NCBI GenBank assembly: GCA_965221785.1 | Contig: CBDCSR010000003.1 | Span: forward strand, 2,108,001 to 2,172,000 | Origin: BD2-11 sp965221785 | Lineage (GTDB): Bacteria; Gemmatimonadota; Gemmatimonadetes; Longimicrobiales; Gaopeijiaceae | DNA: 64,000 nucleotides | Direction of reading: 5' to 3' | In this document: in pieces, positions 26,953 through 35,039 of the stretch | Position numbering within the stretch: the first letter of the stretch is position 1 | How the letters are laid out: each line of letters opens with the position of its first letter | Program-made: the position numbers and the translations under genes | Notes under the pieces: model-generated | Seen by the model: only the letters and a program-made list of their open reading frames with translations | What the model was told of the DNA's origin: nothing | Databases searched by the model: none

Positions 26953-27123
26953 TCAGGCCGGCCGTGTCGCACTCCGGCGGGGCTGGGGACGGAATCGTGC
27001 GGGGCTGCGCGTCATCCGCGCCGCGCGCAAGAACGGCGCGTCTCCCGGCCCCAGGTCCTCTCCCACAAGCACCACTTCCGCGAAATCGCCCTTCAGTCTG
27101 CCCACCGCAAACGGAATCCTCAT
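26953..27123 (-). CDS. small ORF (56 aa) with strong ribosome site
   Basis: ATG 27123 is preceded by GGAGGCAAAG, an excellent ribosome site. The 56-codon frame begins MRIPFAVGRLKGDFAEVVLV then GEDLGPGDAPFLRAARM, which reads like the start of a folded domain, and then turns Arg/Pro-rich before the stop at 26953. That break suggests a gene truncated after about 40 codons, or a genuine microprotein. It lies downstream of lexA on the same strand, 98 bases past its stop. No family is recognised. Confidence 0.4.
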   Translation of the reverse strand: MRIPFAVGRLKGDFAEVVLVGEDLGPGDAPFLRAARMTRSPARFRPQPRRSATRPA

Positions 27124-27220
27124 CTTTGCCTCCCTCCGGCCGCGGCCGGTCTGGTTGACCGAACTTCGGTCCGACTCCCCGTGAGCCGGTCCGTCCGATC
27201 GGTTGTTCCTCGATCGAATC

Positions 27221-27829
27221 TCAGTACTTGCGGATTACGCCGACCACGACCCCCTGGATCTGAACGTCGGCCGCGTCGACGATGATCGGCTCCATCGCGT
27301 CATTGGCGGGCTGCAGCCGGATCCGGGAACCCCGCTCGTGATAGAACTTCTTGACGGTGGCCGAGTCACCCCCCACGAGGGCGACCACGGTCTCGCCTTC
27401 ATGCGCCACCTGGCGGGCACTGACCACGATGTAATCGCCGTCGCGAATCTGTTCGTCGATCATCGAGTCGCCCTCGACCCTCAGGACGTAGCTCTCGGCG
27501 CCGCTCGGAACCATGTCCTGGGGCACGGACAGGGTTTCGGTGTCCTGAATGGCTTCGATGGGCAGCCCTGCGGCGACTGCTCCGAGCAGCGGCAGCGCGA
27601 AGACGGCGGCGCCCGTCTCCCGTCGCACCAGTTCGATGGAGCGACTTTGGTTGTAGGCCTTCCGGATGTAGCCCTTGCGCTCCAGATTGCTCAGGTGCTC
27701 GTGGACCGTGGCCAGGGAAGCGTATCCGAAGGCATGCGCGATTTCCTCGAAATTGGGCGCGTATCCCCACTCGTCCAGGTAGCCTTCGATGAAGTCCAGG
27801 ATCTGTTTCTGTCGCTTGGTCAGGGGCAT
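27221..27829 (-). CDS. lexA: LexA SOS-response repressor
   Basis: A 202-residue LexA: an N-terminal winged helix (MPLTKRQKQILDFIEGYL, then NFEEIAHAFGYASLATVHEH) and a C-terminal S24 autoprotease. The cleavage site is Ala87-Gly88 (AVAAGLP), the nucleophile Ser 122 (VEGDSMID) and the general base Lys 160 (ATVKKF). RecA-stimulated self-cleavage would derepress DNA-repair genes. The recognition helix (YASLATVHEHLSNL) differs from the E. coli type, in line with the different operator found upstream. The gene is divergent from trpCF and splits the trp genes. The start is ATG 27829, and the operator covers its own promoter. Confidence 0.97.
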   Translation of the reverse strand: MPLTKRQKQILDFIEGYLDEWGYAPNFEEIAHAFGYASLATVHEHLSNLERKGYIRKAYNQSRSIELVRRETGAAVFALPLLGAVAAGLPIEAIQDTETLSVPQDMVPSGAESYVLRVEGDSMIDEQIRDGDYIVVSARQVAHEGETVVALVGGDSATVKKFYHERGSRIRLQPANDAMEPIIVDAADVQIQGVVVGVIRKY

Positions 27830-27858
27830 CGAATGCACGCTCCGCGAAAGTGATGACC

Positions 27859-27873
27859 GAACAGGACCCGAAC
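27859..27873. promoter_or_regulatory. LexA operator of the GTTC-N7-GTTC type
   Basis: GAAC-AGGACCC-GAAC on the plus strand (GTTC-N7-GTTC read toward lexA) is the direct-repeat SOS box described for Alphaproteobacteria, not the Gram-positive CGAAC-N4-GTTCG or the E. coli palindrome. It starts one base downstream of the lexA -10 element and covers the expected transcription start, the classic autorepression position. Confidence 0.75.
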
Positions 27874-27902
27874 AACATACCCGAAGGTATCCCGAAGCGC
27901 AA
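27874..27902 (-). promoter_or_regulatory. lexA promoter
   Basis: On the minus strand, TTGCGC (27902-27897) and TATGTT (27879-27874) are separated by 17 bases. Transcription would start around 27867, inside the GAAC-N7-GAAC box, leaving a leader of about 38 bases before ATG 27829. Confidence 0.7.
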
Positions 27903-27965
27903 GATGCATCCCCAAAAACCCGGAACGGCATCCGCCCGCGGCGCCCGATATCCGTGCCCGCGCGC

Positions 27966-29426
27966 ATGAACATCCTCGACCGCATCGTCGGCACCAAGGG
28001 CGCTGAAGTCCGGGCTCTGAGGTCTGCGCGAGCGGAGCTGGCGCGCGCCGCCCGTTCGGCGCCTCCGGCCCGCAACTTCCGCTCCGCCCTGAGAGGATCG
28101 TCGGGGGATGTGGCGATCATCGCGGAGGTCAAGCGGCGTTCTCCGGGGGCGGGGTCCATTCGCGAGGACCTCGATCCCCCGGATCTGGCGGCGGAATACG
28201 CGGGCTCGGGGGCATCGGCCATCAGCGTGCTGACGGATCGCACATACTTCGGAGGCGGCCTGGACGATCTGCGGCGGGTGCGCGCGAGGGTGCGGCGGCC
28301 TGTTCTGCGCAAGGACTTTCTGATCGACCCGGTTCAGCTCGACGAGTCGCGCGCGGCGGGCGCGGACGCGGTGCTGCTCATCGTGCGCATCCTGGAGGAC
28401 CCGCTTCTGGGGGAGCTTCTGAGCGGGGCGCGCGAGCTCGGGATGGGCGCGCTGGTGGAGGTTCACGATGCCGCGGAGCTGGAGCGGGCGCTCGCAGCCG
28501 GCGCCGACGTGGTGGGCATCAACAACCGCGACCTGAGCACCTTCCGCTCGAGCGTGGCCGTCACGCTGAAGTTGATTCGCCGCATTCCGCCGGACGTCGT
28601 TGTGATTTCGGAGAGCGGGCTGGCCACCCGGGAGGACCTGGCCACCGTGGGTGCCGCGGGCGCGGACGCTGTCCTGATGGGTGAGGCGCTCCTGCGGAGT
28701 CCGCGCCCCGGCGACGCGGTGGCAGCCCTGACCGGCGTCCCGTGCGGATCGCGCGCCGCCACCGGACCCGTCCCCTTGCCTGAGGTGAAGATCTGCGGGA
28801 TCACCCGCCCGGCGGACGGCCGCTTCGCCGCGCAGGCGGGTGCGACCTGGGTGGGCACCGTGCTCACCCCCGGGTTCTCGCGGAGCGTGGACATCCCCAC
28901 CGCGCGGGCGGTGGCGGAGGCCGCCGGCATCCCGCTGGTGATCCTCCTGGTCGACCCGACCCTCGACGAGGCGGTGACGGCGGCGCGCGCGACCGGCGCG
29001 TCCGTGGTGCAGCTGCACGGCCGCGAGGATCCCGTCACCGTGGCCCGCCTGCGCGCGAGCGGCCCCTGGACGGTGTGGAAGGCCGCGCCCGTGCGCGACG
29101 CGGCGGACGCCCTGACCGCGCTCGACCGGTACGGGGGTGTCGCCGACGGCCTCCTCTTCGACGGATGGCACGAGAAGCTGCCGGGCGGCACCGGCACCCG
29201 CTTCCCCTGGCGGAGCCTGGCCGGAATCCGCGACCGCTTCGCCCCCGGGCAGCGCTTCGTGGCCGCCGGCGGCCTCAACGCCGGCAATGTGGCGGAGGCC
29301 GTGTCGATCCTGCGCCCGCACGTCGTCGACGCCAGCTCCGGAGTGGAGCGCCGGGTGGGTGTGAAGGATCCCGCCAAGGTGCGCGGCTTCGTGCGCGCCG
29401 CGCGCGGCAACGGAGGTGACTCGTGA
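27966..29426 (+). CDS. trpCF: indole-3-glycerol-phosphate synthase / phosphoribosylanthranilate isomerase fusion
   Basis: A 486-residue bifunctional protein with two TIM barrels. Residues 1-260 are TrpC: ILDRIVGTKGAEV, IAEVKRRSPGAGSIRED, PVLRKDFLIDPVQL, GINNRDLSTF and VISESGLATREDL. From about residue 273 comes TrpF: VKICGITRPADGRFAAQAGA, WVGTVLTPGFSRSVD, VVQLHGRED, and a C-terminal FVAAGGLNAGNVAEAV with VDASSGVE. Cys in KICGIT and Asp in VDASSG are the isomerase acid/base pair. The C-F fusion is as in enterobacteria. The frame is open to 27789, but ATG 27966 is the sensible start. It overlaps trpB by 4 bases. Confidence 0.97.
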   Translation: MNILDRIVGTKGAEVRALRSARAELARAARSAPPARNFRSALRGSSGDVAIIAEVKRRSPGAGSIREDLDPPDLAAEYAGSGASAISVLTDRTYFGGGLDDLRRVRARVRRPVLRKDFLIDPVQLDESRAAGADAVLLIVRILEDPLLGELLSGARELGMGALVEVHDAAELERALAAGADVVGINNRDLSTFRSSVAVTLKLIRRIPPDVVVISESGLATREDLATVGAAGADAVLMGEALLRSPRPGDAVAALTGVPCGSRAATGPVPLPEVKICGITRPADGRFAAQAGATWVGTVLTPGFSRSVDIPTARAVAEAAGIPLVILLVDPTLDEAVTAARATGASVVQLHGREDPVTVARLRASGPWTVWKAAPVRDAADALTALDRYGGVADGLLFDGWHEKLPGGTGTRFPWRSLAGIRDRFAPGQRFVAAGGLNAGNVAEAVSILRPHVVDASSGVERRVGVKDPAKVRGFVRAARGNGGDS

Positions 29427-30625
29427 CTCCGGGCGCACCCGCGGCCGGAGACCGCTTCGGCCCGTACGGGGGCCGCTACGTCCCCGAGACCCTCATCACC
29501 GCGCTGGACGAGCTCACCGCGGCCTATCGAGACGCCTCGGCCGACCCGGGCTTCGCCGCGGAACTGCGCGCCCTGCTCGAGGACTACGCCGGCCGGCCCT
29601 CCCCCCTCTACCGCGCTCCCCGCGTGGAGGAAGCCATCGGCGCGGGTCCCGTCTACCTGAAGCGCGAGGACCTCAACCACACCGGCGCCCACAAGATCAA
29701 CAACACCCTCGGGCAGGCGCTGCTGGCGCGCTGGATGGGCAAGCGCCGCATCATCGCGGAGACCGGCGCCGGGCAGCACGGGGTGGCCACGGCGACGGTG
29801 TGCGCGCTCTTCGACCTCGAGTGCGTGGTCTACATGGGGACGGAGGATGTCGAGCGCCAGGCATTGAACGTCTATCGCATGGAGCTGCTGGGGGCCGAGG
29901 TGCGTCCGGTGGACTCGGGTTCGTGCACGCTCAAGGACGCCACCAACGAGGCGATCCGCGATTGGGTGACCAACGTGCGCGATACCCACTACATCATCGG
30001 TTCCGTGGTGGGGCCCGATCCCTTCCCGCGCATGGTGCGCGATTTCCAGGCCGTCATCGGGGAGGAGACGCGCGCGCAGCTGGAGGCCGCCGAGGGCCGG
30101 CTCCCTGGTTCGGTGGTGGCGTGCGTCGGCGGCGGATCCAACGCCATGGGCATCTTCCACGCCTTCGTTCCCTTCGGGGATGTGCGGCTGATCGGGGTCG
30201 AGGCTGCGGGCGAGGGACTGGACAGCGGCCGGCACTCGGCGCCGCTGGCCGCGGGCACGCCGGGCGTCCTGCACGGGTCGCTGAGCTACCTGCTCCAGGA
30301 CACGGATGGGCAGGTGGCCCCGGCCCACTCCATCTCTGCCGGGCTCGACTACCCGGGTGTGGGACCGGAGCACTCGTGGCTCCTCGACGAGGGCCGTGCG
30401 GAATACGTGACGGTAACCGACGATCGGGCGCTGGCCGCCTTCCACAGGCTCTCCCGCCTGGAAGGGCTCATCCCGGCGCTCGAGAGCGCGCACGCGATGG
30501 CGCACGTCTTCGAAGCGGGGGCGGAGTTGGCCCGCCACGGGCCCGTCGTCGTGTGCCTGAGCGGCCGCGGGGACAAGGACGTCGCGCATGTGGCGCGCCT
30601 GTCGGGGGCGGAAGCCGATGAGTAA
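29423..30625 (+). CDS. trpB: tryptophan synthase beta subunit
   Basis: A 400-residue TrpB condensing indole with serine. PLP lysine is Lys 91 in NHTGAHKINNTLGQ and the phosphate-binding Gly loop is CVGGGSNAMGIF. FGPYGGRYVPETL at the N-terminus and ETGAGQHGVATATVCALF mark the main TrpB1 type that works with TrpA. Translation starts at GTG 29423, overlapping the trpCF stop (GTGA), and the stop overlaps the trpA start by 8 bases. Confidence 0.98.
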   Translation: MTPGAPAAGDRFGPYGGRYVPETLITALDELTAAYRDASADPGFAAELRALLEDYAGRPSPLYRAPRVEEAIGAGPVYLKREDLNHTGAHKINNTLGQALLARWMGKRRIIAETGAGQHGVATATVCALFDLECVVYMGTEDVERQALNVYRMELLGAEVRPVDSGSCTLKDATNEAIRDWVTNVRDTHYIIGSVVGPDPFPRMVRDFQAVIGEETRAQLEAAEGRLPGSVVACVGGGSNAMGIFHAFVPFGDVRLIGVEAAGEGLDSGRHSAPLAAGTPGVLHGSLSYLLQDTDGQVAPAHSISAGLDYPGVGPEHSWLLDEGRAEYVTVTDDRALAAFHRLSRLEGLIPALESAHAMAHVFEAGAELARHGPVVVCLSGRGDKDVAHVARLSGAEADE

Positions 30626-31508
30626 CCGGGTCGCTGCCCGAACCGGGATGTCCCTCGCGCGGTGCTTCGCGCGCTGCCGTGCCGAGCACCGTGCCGCGCT
30701 CATCCCTTTCCTGACGTGCGGCTATCCGGATGCGCCGCAGTCCCTGGAGCTGCTGCGGGAGATGGCGCGCGCAGGGGCGGACATCATCGAGCTGGGCATC
30801 CCCTTCAGCGACCCTCTCGCAGACGGACCCACCATCCAGCGCTCCTCGTTCCGGGCGCTCGAGGGGGGCATGACTACCGAGGGCACGCTGGAGGTGTTGC
30901 GGACCTTCCGCGCCGGACACGACACCCCGGTCGTCCTCTTCGGTTACCTGAACCCCATCCTGCGCTACGGGGTCGACGAGTTCGCCCGCGCGGCCGTCGA
31001 GTCCGGTGCCCAGGGGCTGCTCCTCACCGACGTGCCCGCGGGGTCGGACCCCGCGCTGGAGGCGCGGCTGGCGGCGCACGGCCTAGACCTGATCCGCCTG
31101 ATCGCCCCGACCACGTCCCCGGAGCGGATCTCCGTAATCGCCGGCGCGGGCGCGGGGTTCCTGTACTACATCTCGCGCACGGGGATTACCGGGGCACGGG
31201 CGCAGTTGCGGCGGGCGCTGGGGCGGGAGGTCGAGGCGGTCAAACGGCGGGCCGGGGGCATCCCGGTCGTGGTGGGGTTCGGTATCTCCACCCCCGAACA
31301 GGCGGCCGACGTGGCCGCGGTGGCGGACGGAGTGGTGGTGGGGAGCGCCCTCATCGACCGCTGCGAGGAGGCGGGAGCCGCGGGCGTGCGCGAGTTCGTC
31401 GCGGTCCTTAGCGAGGCGATGGAGCGGGACGGTCCGGATCCACCCGCAGCCTCTTCGCCACCTCCGCATCCGGGCTCACGAACACCGTCTTCTCGCGCTC
31501 CAGAGTGA
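30618..31508 (+). CDS. trpA: tryptophan synthase alpha subunit, with antisense-overlapping tail
   Basis: A 296-residue TrpA cleaving indole-3-glycerol phosphate. The catalytic Glu and Asp are in IIELGIPFSDPLADGPTIQR. LIPFLTCGYPD, LLTDVPAGSDP, FLYYISRTGITGAR and VVVGFGISTPEQA complete the barrel. The normal domain ends at about residue 265 (FVAVLSEAMERD). The last 30 residues (PPAASSPPPHPGSRTPSSRA) are Pro/Ser-rich and are encoded on sequence that is also the 3' end of the opposite-strand rqcH gene, a 101-base convergent overlap. ATG 30618 is chosen; a later ATG (MSLARCF) is possible. Confidence 0.96.
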   Translation: MSNRVAARTGMSLARCFARCRAEHRAALIPFLTCGYPDAPQSLELLREMARAGADIIELGIPFSDPLADGPTIQRSSFRALEGGMTTEGTLEVLRTFRAGHDTPVVLFGYLNPILRYGVDEFARAAVESGAQGLLLTDVPAGSDPALEARLAAHGLDLIRLIAPTTSPERISVIAGAGAGFLYYISRTGITGARAQLRRALGREVEAVKRRAGGIPVVVGFGISTPEQAADVAAVADGVVVGSALIDRCEEAGAAGVREFVAVLSEAMERDGPDPPAASSPPPHPGSRTPSSRAPE

Positions 31509-33042
31509 CGGTGCCGGGCCGGGCGCCCCTCGGCTTGCGCACGTACTTGCGGCGGGTCCAGTCCACCGGGACGGTACCGGAGGTGCGGCCCTTCGAGTTG
31601 ACCGCGGCCAGGATGGCGGCTTCCTCCAGGTCGCGGGGCGAGGGGCTGCCCTCGCCGCGCCAGCGCAGGATCACGTGTGCGCCGGAGGCGTGGCGGGCAT
31701 GCAGCCAGATGTCGTCGGGATCGGAGTGATGGAAGGTCAGTTCGTGGTTGCTCTCGGCCCCGCGCCCCACCCGAATCTCGGTTCCCGCCGAACTGCGAAA
31801 GCGGTGGTAGGGAAGACGGGCGAGAGCCTTCCGCGATCTCGGCCCCGGAGCGAGCCGTCCCAGCCGCCGCTCCAGTTCCCCGGCATCCATCGATCCCCCT
31901 GCCACCTTCTCGGAAACCGCGTACCAGGCGGCCAGCCGGGCGTCCGCTTCGTCGATCTCGGCCGGGAGCGTGGCGGCGGCCCGCTCCACGCGCGCGGCGC
32001 GGGCGTAGTAGCGCGCCGCGTTCTCGTGCGGCGCCAGCGTGGGATCGAGCGAGACGCGGATGGTGCCGCCTTCGAAGTCGTCGAGCGACACTCGGGCCGC
32101 CCCGCGCGGGATCAGCTTCATCCTCGCGAGGAGCAGATCCCCGATCCCCCGCATGCGGACCGGGTCCTCGAGCCGGGCGAGCTGTTCCTGCAGGCGCACC
32201 AGCCGGCCCTCTGCGGCGCCGATGCGCTTTTCCAGGGCCGACATCACCTCGGACGGCACCAGGCTCGCGCGCGCAAGCGTCCCCGACCCGTCGGCCAGCG
32301 CGGCGAGCAAGGTCTCGCGCGCGCTCCCCTCCATCCCCGGAAGGGGATAGGGATAGGGCTGGAGCCCCTGGCCCGAGGATAGCAGCCGGGGATCGAGGTC
32401 CTTCAGCTCGCGCCACCTGCGCCAGCGCTGCCAGCCTTCCTCGTCGTCGTCATCCAGAAACGCGCGCGCGTTCATGCGCGAGGTGTAGGCGACGCTGCGG
32501 ACCAGGGTGGTCACCCGCTGCCGTGGCTCCACGTCCCCGAACAGTTCGAGCCATGACGCCAGCGCCATCGGCCGACTCGCCCCCAGGCGCTTCGACGGGC
32601 GCGGCAGCTCGTAGACCGCGCCCGGCAGCAGCCTGCGTTCCCCGGAGCGGCGTGGTCTGAGCACGCTCCGGATGCGGTCGTCGGCCCCCTCGGCGAGGAT
32701 TGCGTTCCAGCGGCCCGGCGAGAACTCCAGCACGAGTCGTGTGCGCCGCGTCCGGCCCCGCAGGCGGGTGATCTCCACCAGGATGGCGCGCTCATCCGCG
32801 GGTGCGGAGACTTCGCGCACGATCCCCGCCAGCGGAACGGCGCCCGCAGGAGGCGTCGCCTCGTCGACGACGGCGAGCCCTGTGGAGGCCGGGTGCATGG
32901 CGAACACGACCGTCCGTCCCCGCAGGAAGAGCGCAACCCGGCCCGCGCCGCGATCCAGATGGAGGGCTCGCGTCCGTCCTGAGCGCAACTCCCGCCCGAG
33001 CGCGCGGGCGGTGGCCGCCACCAGCAGGCTGTCCCATAGCAT
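31408..33042 (-). CDS. rqcH: NFACT-family ribosome rescue protein (RqcH/FbpA-like)
   Basis: A 544-residue NFACT protein. In bacteria RqcH binds stalled 50S subunits carrying peptidyl-tRNA and adds C-terminal alanine tails. The C-terminal NFACT-R domain is clear: DDIWLHARHASGAHVILRW, LEEAAILAAVNSKGRTSGTV and VDWTRRKYVRKPRGARPGTV, then EREKTVFV. The middle has the coiled-coil region (ALEKRIGAAEGRLVRLQEQL). The N-terminal NFACT-N domain is shorter and more diverged than in Bacillus, so tailing activity is inferred only. It is a single gene, convergent with and overlapping trpA by 101 bases, and divergent from yqeK. Confidence 0.9.
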   Translation of the reverse strand: MLWDSLLVAATARALGRELRSGRTRALHLDRGAGRVALFLRGRTVVFAMHPASTGLAVVDEATPPAGAVPLAGIVREVSAPADERAILVEITRLRGRTRRTRLVLEFSPGRWNAILAEGADDRIRSVLRPRRSGERRLLPGAVYELPRPSKRLGASRPMALASWLELFGDVEPRQRVTTLVRSVAYTSRMNARAFLDDDDEEGWQRWRRWRELKDLDPRLLSSGQGLQPYPYPLPGMEGSARETLLAALADGSGTLARASLVPSEVMSALEKRIGAAEGRLVRLQEQLARLEDPVRMRGIGDLLLARMKLIPRGAARVSLDDFEGGTIRVSLDPTLAPHENAARYYARAARVERAAATLPAEIDEADARLAAWYAVSEKVAGGSMDAGELERRLGRLAPGPRSRKALARLPYHRFRSSAGTEIRVGRGAESNHELTFHHSDPDDIWLHARHASGAHVILRWRGEGSPSPRDLEEAAILAAVNSKGRTSGTVPVDWTRRKYVRKPRGARPGTVTLEREKTVFVSPDAEVAKRLRVDPDRPAPSPR

Positions 33043-33121
33043 GACGGCAAAGCTATCGGCAACCGCGAGTCAACGCGCCATCGGCGGAGAAGTGGCCGGG
33101 TCCGGAGGACGCTCGGCGGGG

Positions 33122-33150
33122 TTGACTCCTCCCGGCCACAGGCGCAATCT
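33122..33150 (+). promoter_or_regulatory. possible promoter of the yqeK-lepB unit
   Basis: TTGACT (33122-33127) and CAATCT (33145-33150) are 17 bases apart. The -35 is strong and the -10 weak. The -10 would end 10 bases before the yqeK ATG, again giving almost no leader, and no ribosome site is seen. Confidence 0.4.
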
Positions 33151-33160
33151 ACTCCCCTGT

Positions 33161-33754
33161 ATGACTGCTCCCGGCAACCATCCTCTCGTCGTTCGCGCCG
33201 CCGACGGGCTTCTCCCCCCCTGGGCGAAGGCGAGCGACTCCCGGCGCCGGCACATGATCCGGGTTTCGAACCTTATGCGCGAATGGGCAGTAGTACGCGC
33301 AGAATGCGAAGACGAAATCGTGCGATGGGCGGCGCTGGGGCATCTCCACGATGTCCTGAGAGACGGCGATCCTGCGGAGTTGCGGACGATGGTGGACGAT
33401 GAGTTCGCCGAACTCCCCGGGAAGCTGCTGCACGGCCCCGCCGCCGCCCGCCGGCTCGCCCGCGAGGGCGTCGGCGACGAGGGCATATTGCGGGCTGTGG
33501 CCTTCCACACCCTCGGTCATCCCGACCTGGACAGCGCGGGCGTGGCGCTCTACGCGGCGGATTTTCTCGAGCCCGGCCGCGCGGTCCAGGCGGAATGGCG
33601 GGCGTCGCTCCGGGGGCGCATGCCCGATGAAATGGACGACGTCGCCCTCGAGGTGGCGAGCGCGCGCACAGAGCACCTGCGGGGGATCGGCGGGTCGGTC
33701 CGGCCGGAAACCGCCGCCTTTCTGGAGCTGTTGAGGATGAGGGCCCATGGGTAG
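33161..33754 (+). CDS. HD-domain hydrolase, YqeK-like
   Basis: A 197-residue HD-superfamily protein resembling YqeK, which hydrolyses diadenosine tetraphosphate symmetrically. Metal-binding residues are visible as His 31 (RRHMIRVSNLM), His 63-Asp 64 (ALGHLHDVLRD), a downstream HTLGHPDLDSAG and a final Asp in ALYAADFLEPGR. Order and spacing fit the YqeK type (H...HD...H...H...D). It overlaps the following LytR_C gene by 8 bases. In many genomes yqeK stands near ribosome silencing factor and nadD genes, which are not here; the neighbour is a LytR_C protein. Confidence 0.8.
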   Translation: MTAPGNHPLVVRAADGLLPPWAKASDSRRRHMIRVSNLMREWAVVRAECEDEIVRWAALGHLHDVLRDGDPAELRTMVDDEFAELPGKLLHGPAAARRLAREGVGDEGILRAVAFHTLGHPDLDSAGVALYAADFLEPGRAVQAEWRASLRGRMPDEMDDVALEVASARTEHLRGIGGSVRPETAAFLELLRMRAHG

Positions 33755-34292
33755 GTTGCTCCGCGGACTCGCCCTGGTGGCCGTGCTCGGCGGACTGGCC
33801 GTGCTGGCGGGCTCCGCGGTGCTTCAGTGGTGGGAGCCTCCCGAGACGACGCCCGTGACCGTCGACGTGATCGCCAACCCGCGCGAACGGGTGCGCGTGG
33901 AGGTCCTCAACGCGGGTGGAGTCGCCGGGATGGCGCGTGAGGCCACCGAGGTCCTGCGCGACGCCGGATTCGATGTGGTCGAGTTCGGCAACGCCGACGC
34001 GTTCGACCGCGACAGCTCCGTGGTGCTGGCCCGGCTGGGGCGGGTCGACCTGGCGTCGATGGTGGCGGACGCCCTGGCAATCTCCATCTACCAGGACGAG
34101 CCCGACTCGACTGCGTATGTCGACGTCACGGTCCTGCTCGGGAGCATCTGGGATCCCTCCATCCTGATCGAGCGCGAGGCGGAACGCGCGCAGGACACGA
34201 TTGTAGTACCCGCGCCCGAGCCGGGCTGGCGCGGGCTTCTCTCCCGTCTCAGGGGCTGGGCGGACGGTCTGAACCAGGGTGACCAGCGATGA
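33747..34292 (+). CDS. membrane-anchored LytR C-terminal domain protein
   Basis: A 181-residue protein with one N-terminal membrane helix (GLALVAVLGGLAVLAGSAVL) and a periplasmic LytR_C domain: RVRVEVLNAGGVAGMAREAT, EVLRDAGFDVVEFGNAD, SSVVLARLGR and DVTVLLG. In Gram-positives this domain ends LytR-CpsA-Psr wall-polymer ligases; here it is alone, without the catalytic LCP domain. It overlaps yqeK by 8 bases and lepB by 4, so the three genes are likely translated together. Role unknown; a peptidoglycan- or envelope-related binding role is a guess. Confidence 0.85.
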   Translation: MGRLLRGLALVAVLGGLAVLAGSAVLQWWEPPETTPVTVDVIANPRERVRVEVLNAGGVAGMAREATEVLRDAGFDVVEFGNADAFDRDSSVVLARLGRVDLASMVADALAISIYQDEPDSTAYVDVTVLLGSIWDPSILIEREAERAQDTIVVPAPEPGWRGLLSRLRGWADGLNQGDQR

Positions 34293-35023
34293 GCAAGAAG
34301 AAGCGCAAGTCGAGCCGCGCGGCGCGGGCGAAGGCCGACAGGTCCGAGGGAACCCTGGGCGAATGGTTGCGCGTCCTCGTCATCTGGGGAGGGCTCTTCC
34401 TCCTGATCCGCTTCTTCGTCCTGCAGACGTTCGTCATCATCTCGGGTTCGATGATGGACACGCTCCTGCTGGGCGACTTCCTGGTGGTGAACCGGGCCGC
34501 GATCGGCTCGCCCATCCCCGGCACTTCGCTTCGCATCCCGGGCTACTCGAGCCCGGAACGCTTCGACATCCTCGTGTTCGATCCACCGCACGAGGAGAAC
34601 ATGATGCTGGTGAAGCGCCTGATCGGCCTGCCCGGAGACACGCTGGAGATGCGCGACAAGACCCTCTACATCAACGGCTCGGTCGCGGATGAGCCCTACG
34701 CGCAGTACAACCCGGCGAGCCCGGACCACTCGGACATCCGCATGACCTGGCAGACGCCGTTCCTGGTGCCCGGGGAGGACGCGGATTCCTATCGCCCCAG
34801 CCGCGACCAATGGGGTCCCATCATCATCCCGCCCGACAACTACTTCATGCTGGGCGACAATCGCGACGAGAGCCAGGACTCGCGCTTCTGGGGGCTGCTG
34901 GAGGGCTGGCGGCTGGAGGGCCGCGCCATGTTCATCTACTACTCGTACGAACGCGGCACGATGACGCCCTTCCCCTGGATCCGCCGCATTCGCTGGGACC
35001 GCATCGGGGACCGCATCCGCTGA
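34289..35023 (+). CDS. lepB: signal peptidase I
   Basis: A 244-residue inner-membrane serine protease that removes signal peptides. The catalytic Ser is Ser 54 (FVIISGSMMDTLLLGD) and the Lys is Lys 109 (MLVKRLIGLPGDTLEM). The box E motif GDNRDESQDSRFWG is complete. A basic N-terminus (MSKKKRKSSRAARAK) precedes one transmembrane helix (VLVIWGGLFLLIRFFVLQ). It ends 16 bases before the convergent rlmN gene. Confidence 0.97.
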   Translation: MSKKKRKSSRAARAKADRSEGTLGEWLRVLVIWGGLFLLIRFFVLQTFVIISGSMMDTLLLGDFLVVNRAAIGSPIPGTSLRIPGYSSPERFDILVFDPPHEENMMLVKRLIGLPGDTLEMRDKTLYINGSVADEPYAQYNPASPDHSDIRMTWQTPFLVPGEDADSYRPSRDQWGPIIIPPDNYFMLGDNRDESQDSRFWGLLEGWRLEGRAMFIYYSYERGTMTPFPWIRRIRWDRIGDRIR

Positions 35024-35039
35024 CGCGGGCCGGGAATCC

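Noticed and set aside
27399..30703. Long minus-strand frames (679 and 746 codons) opposite trpCF and trpB
   Set aside because: They overlap clear trp genes and part of lexA and have low-complexity composition without motifs.
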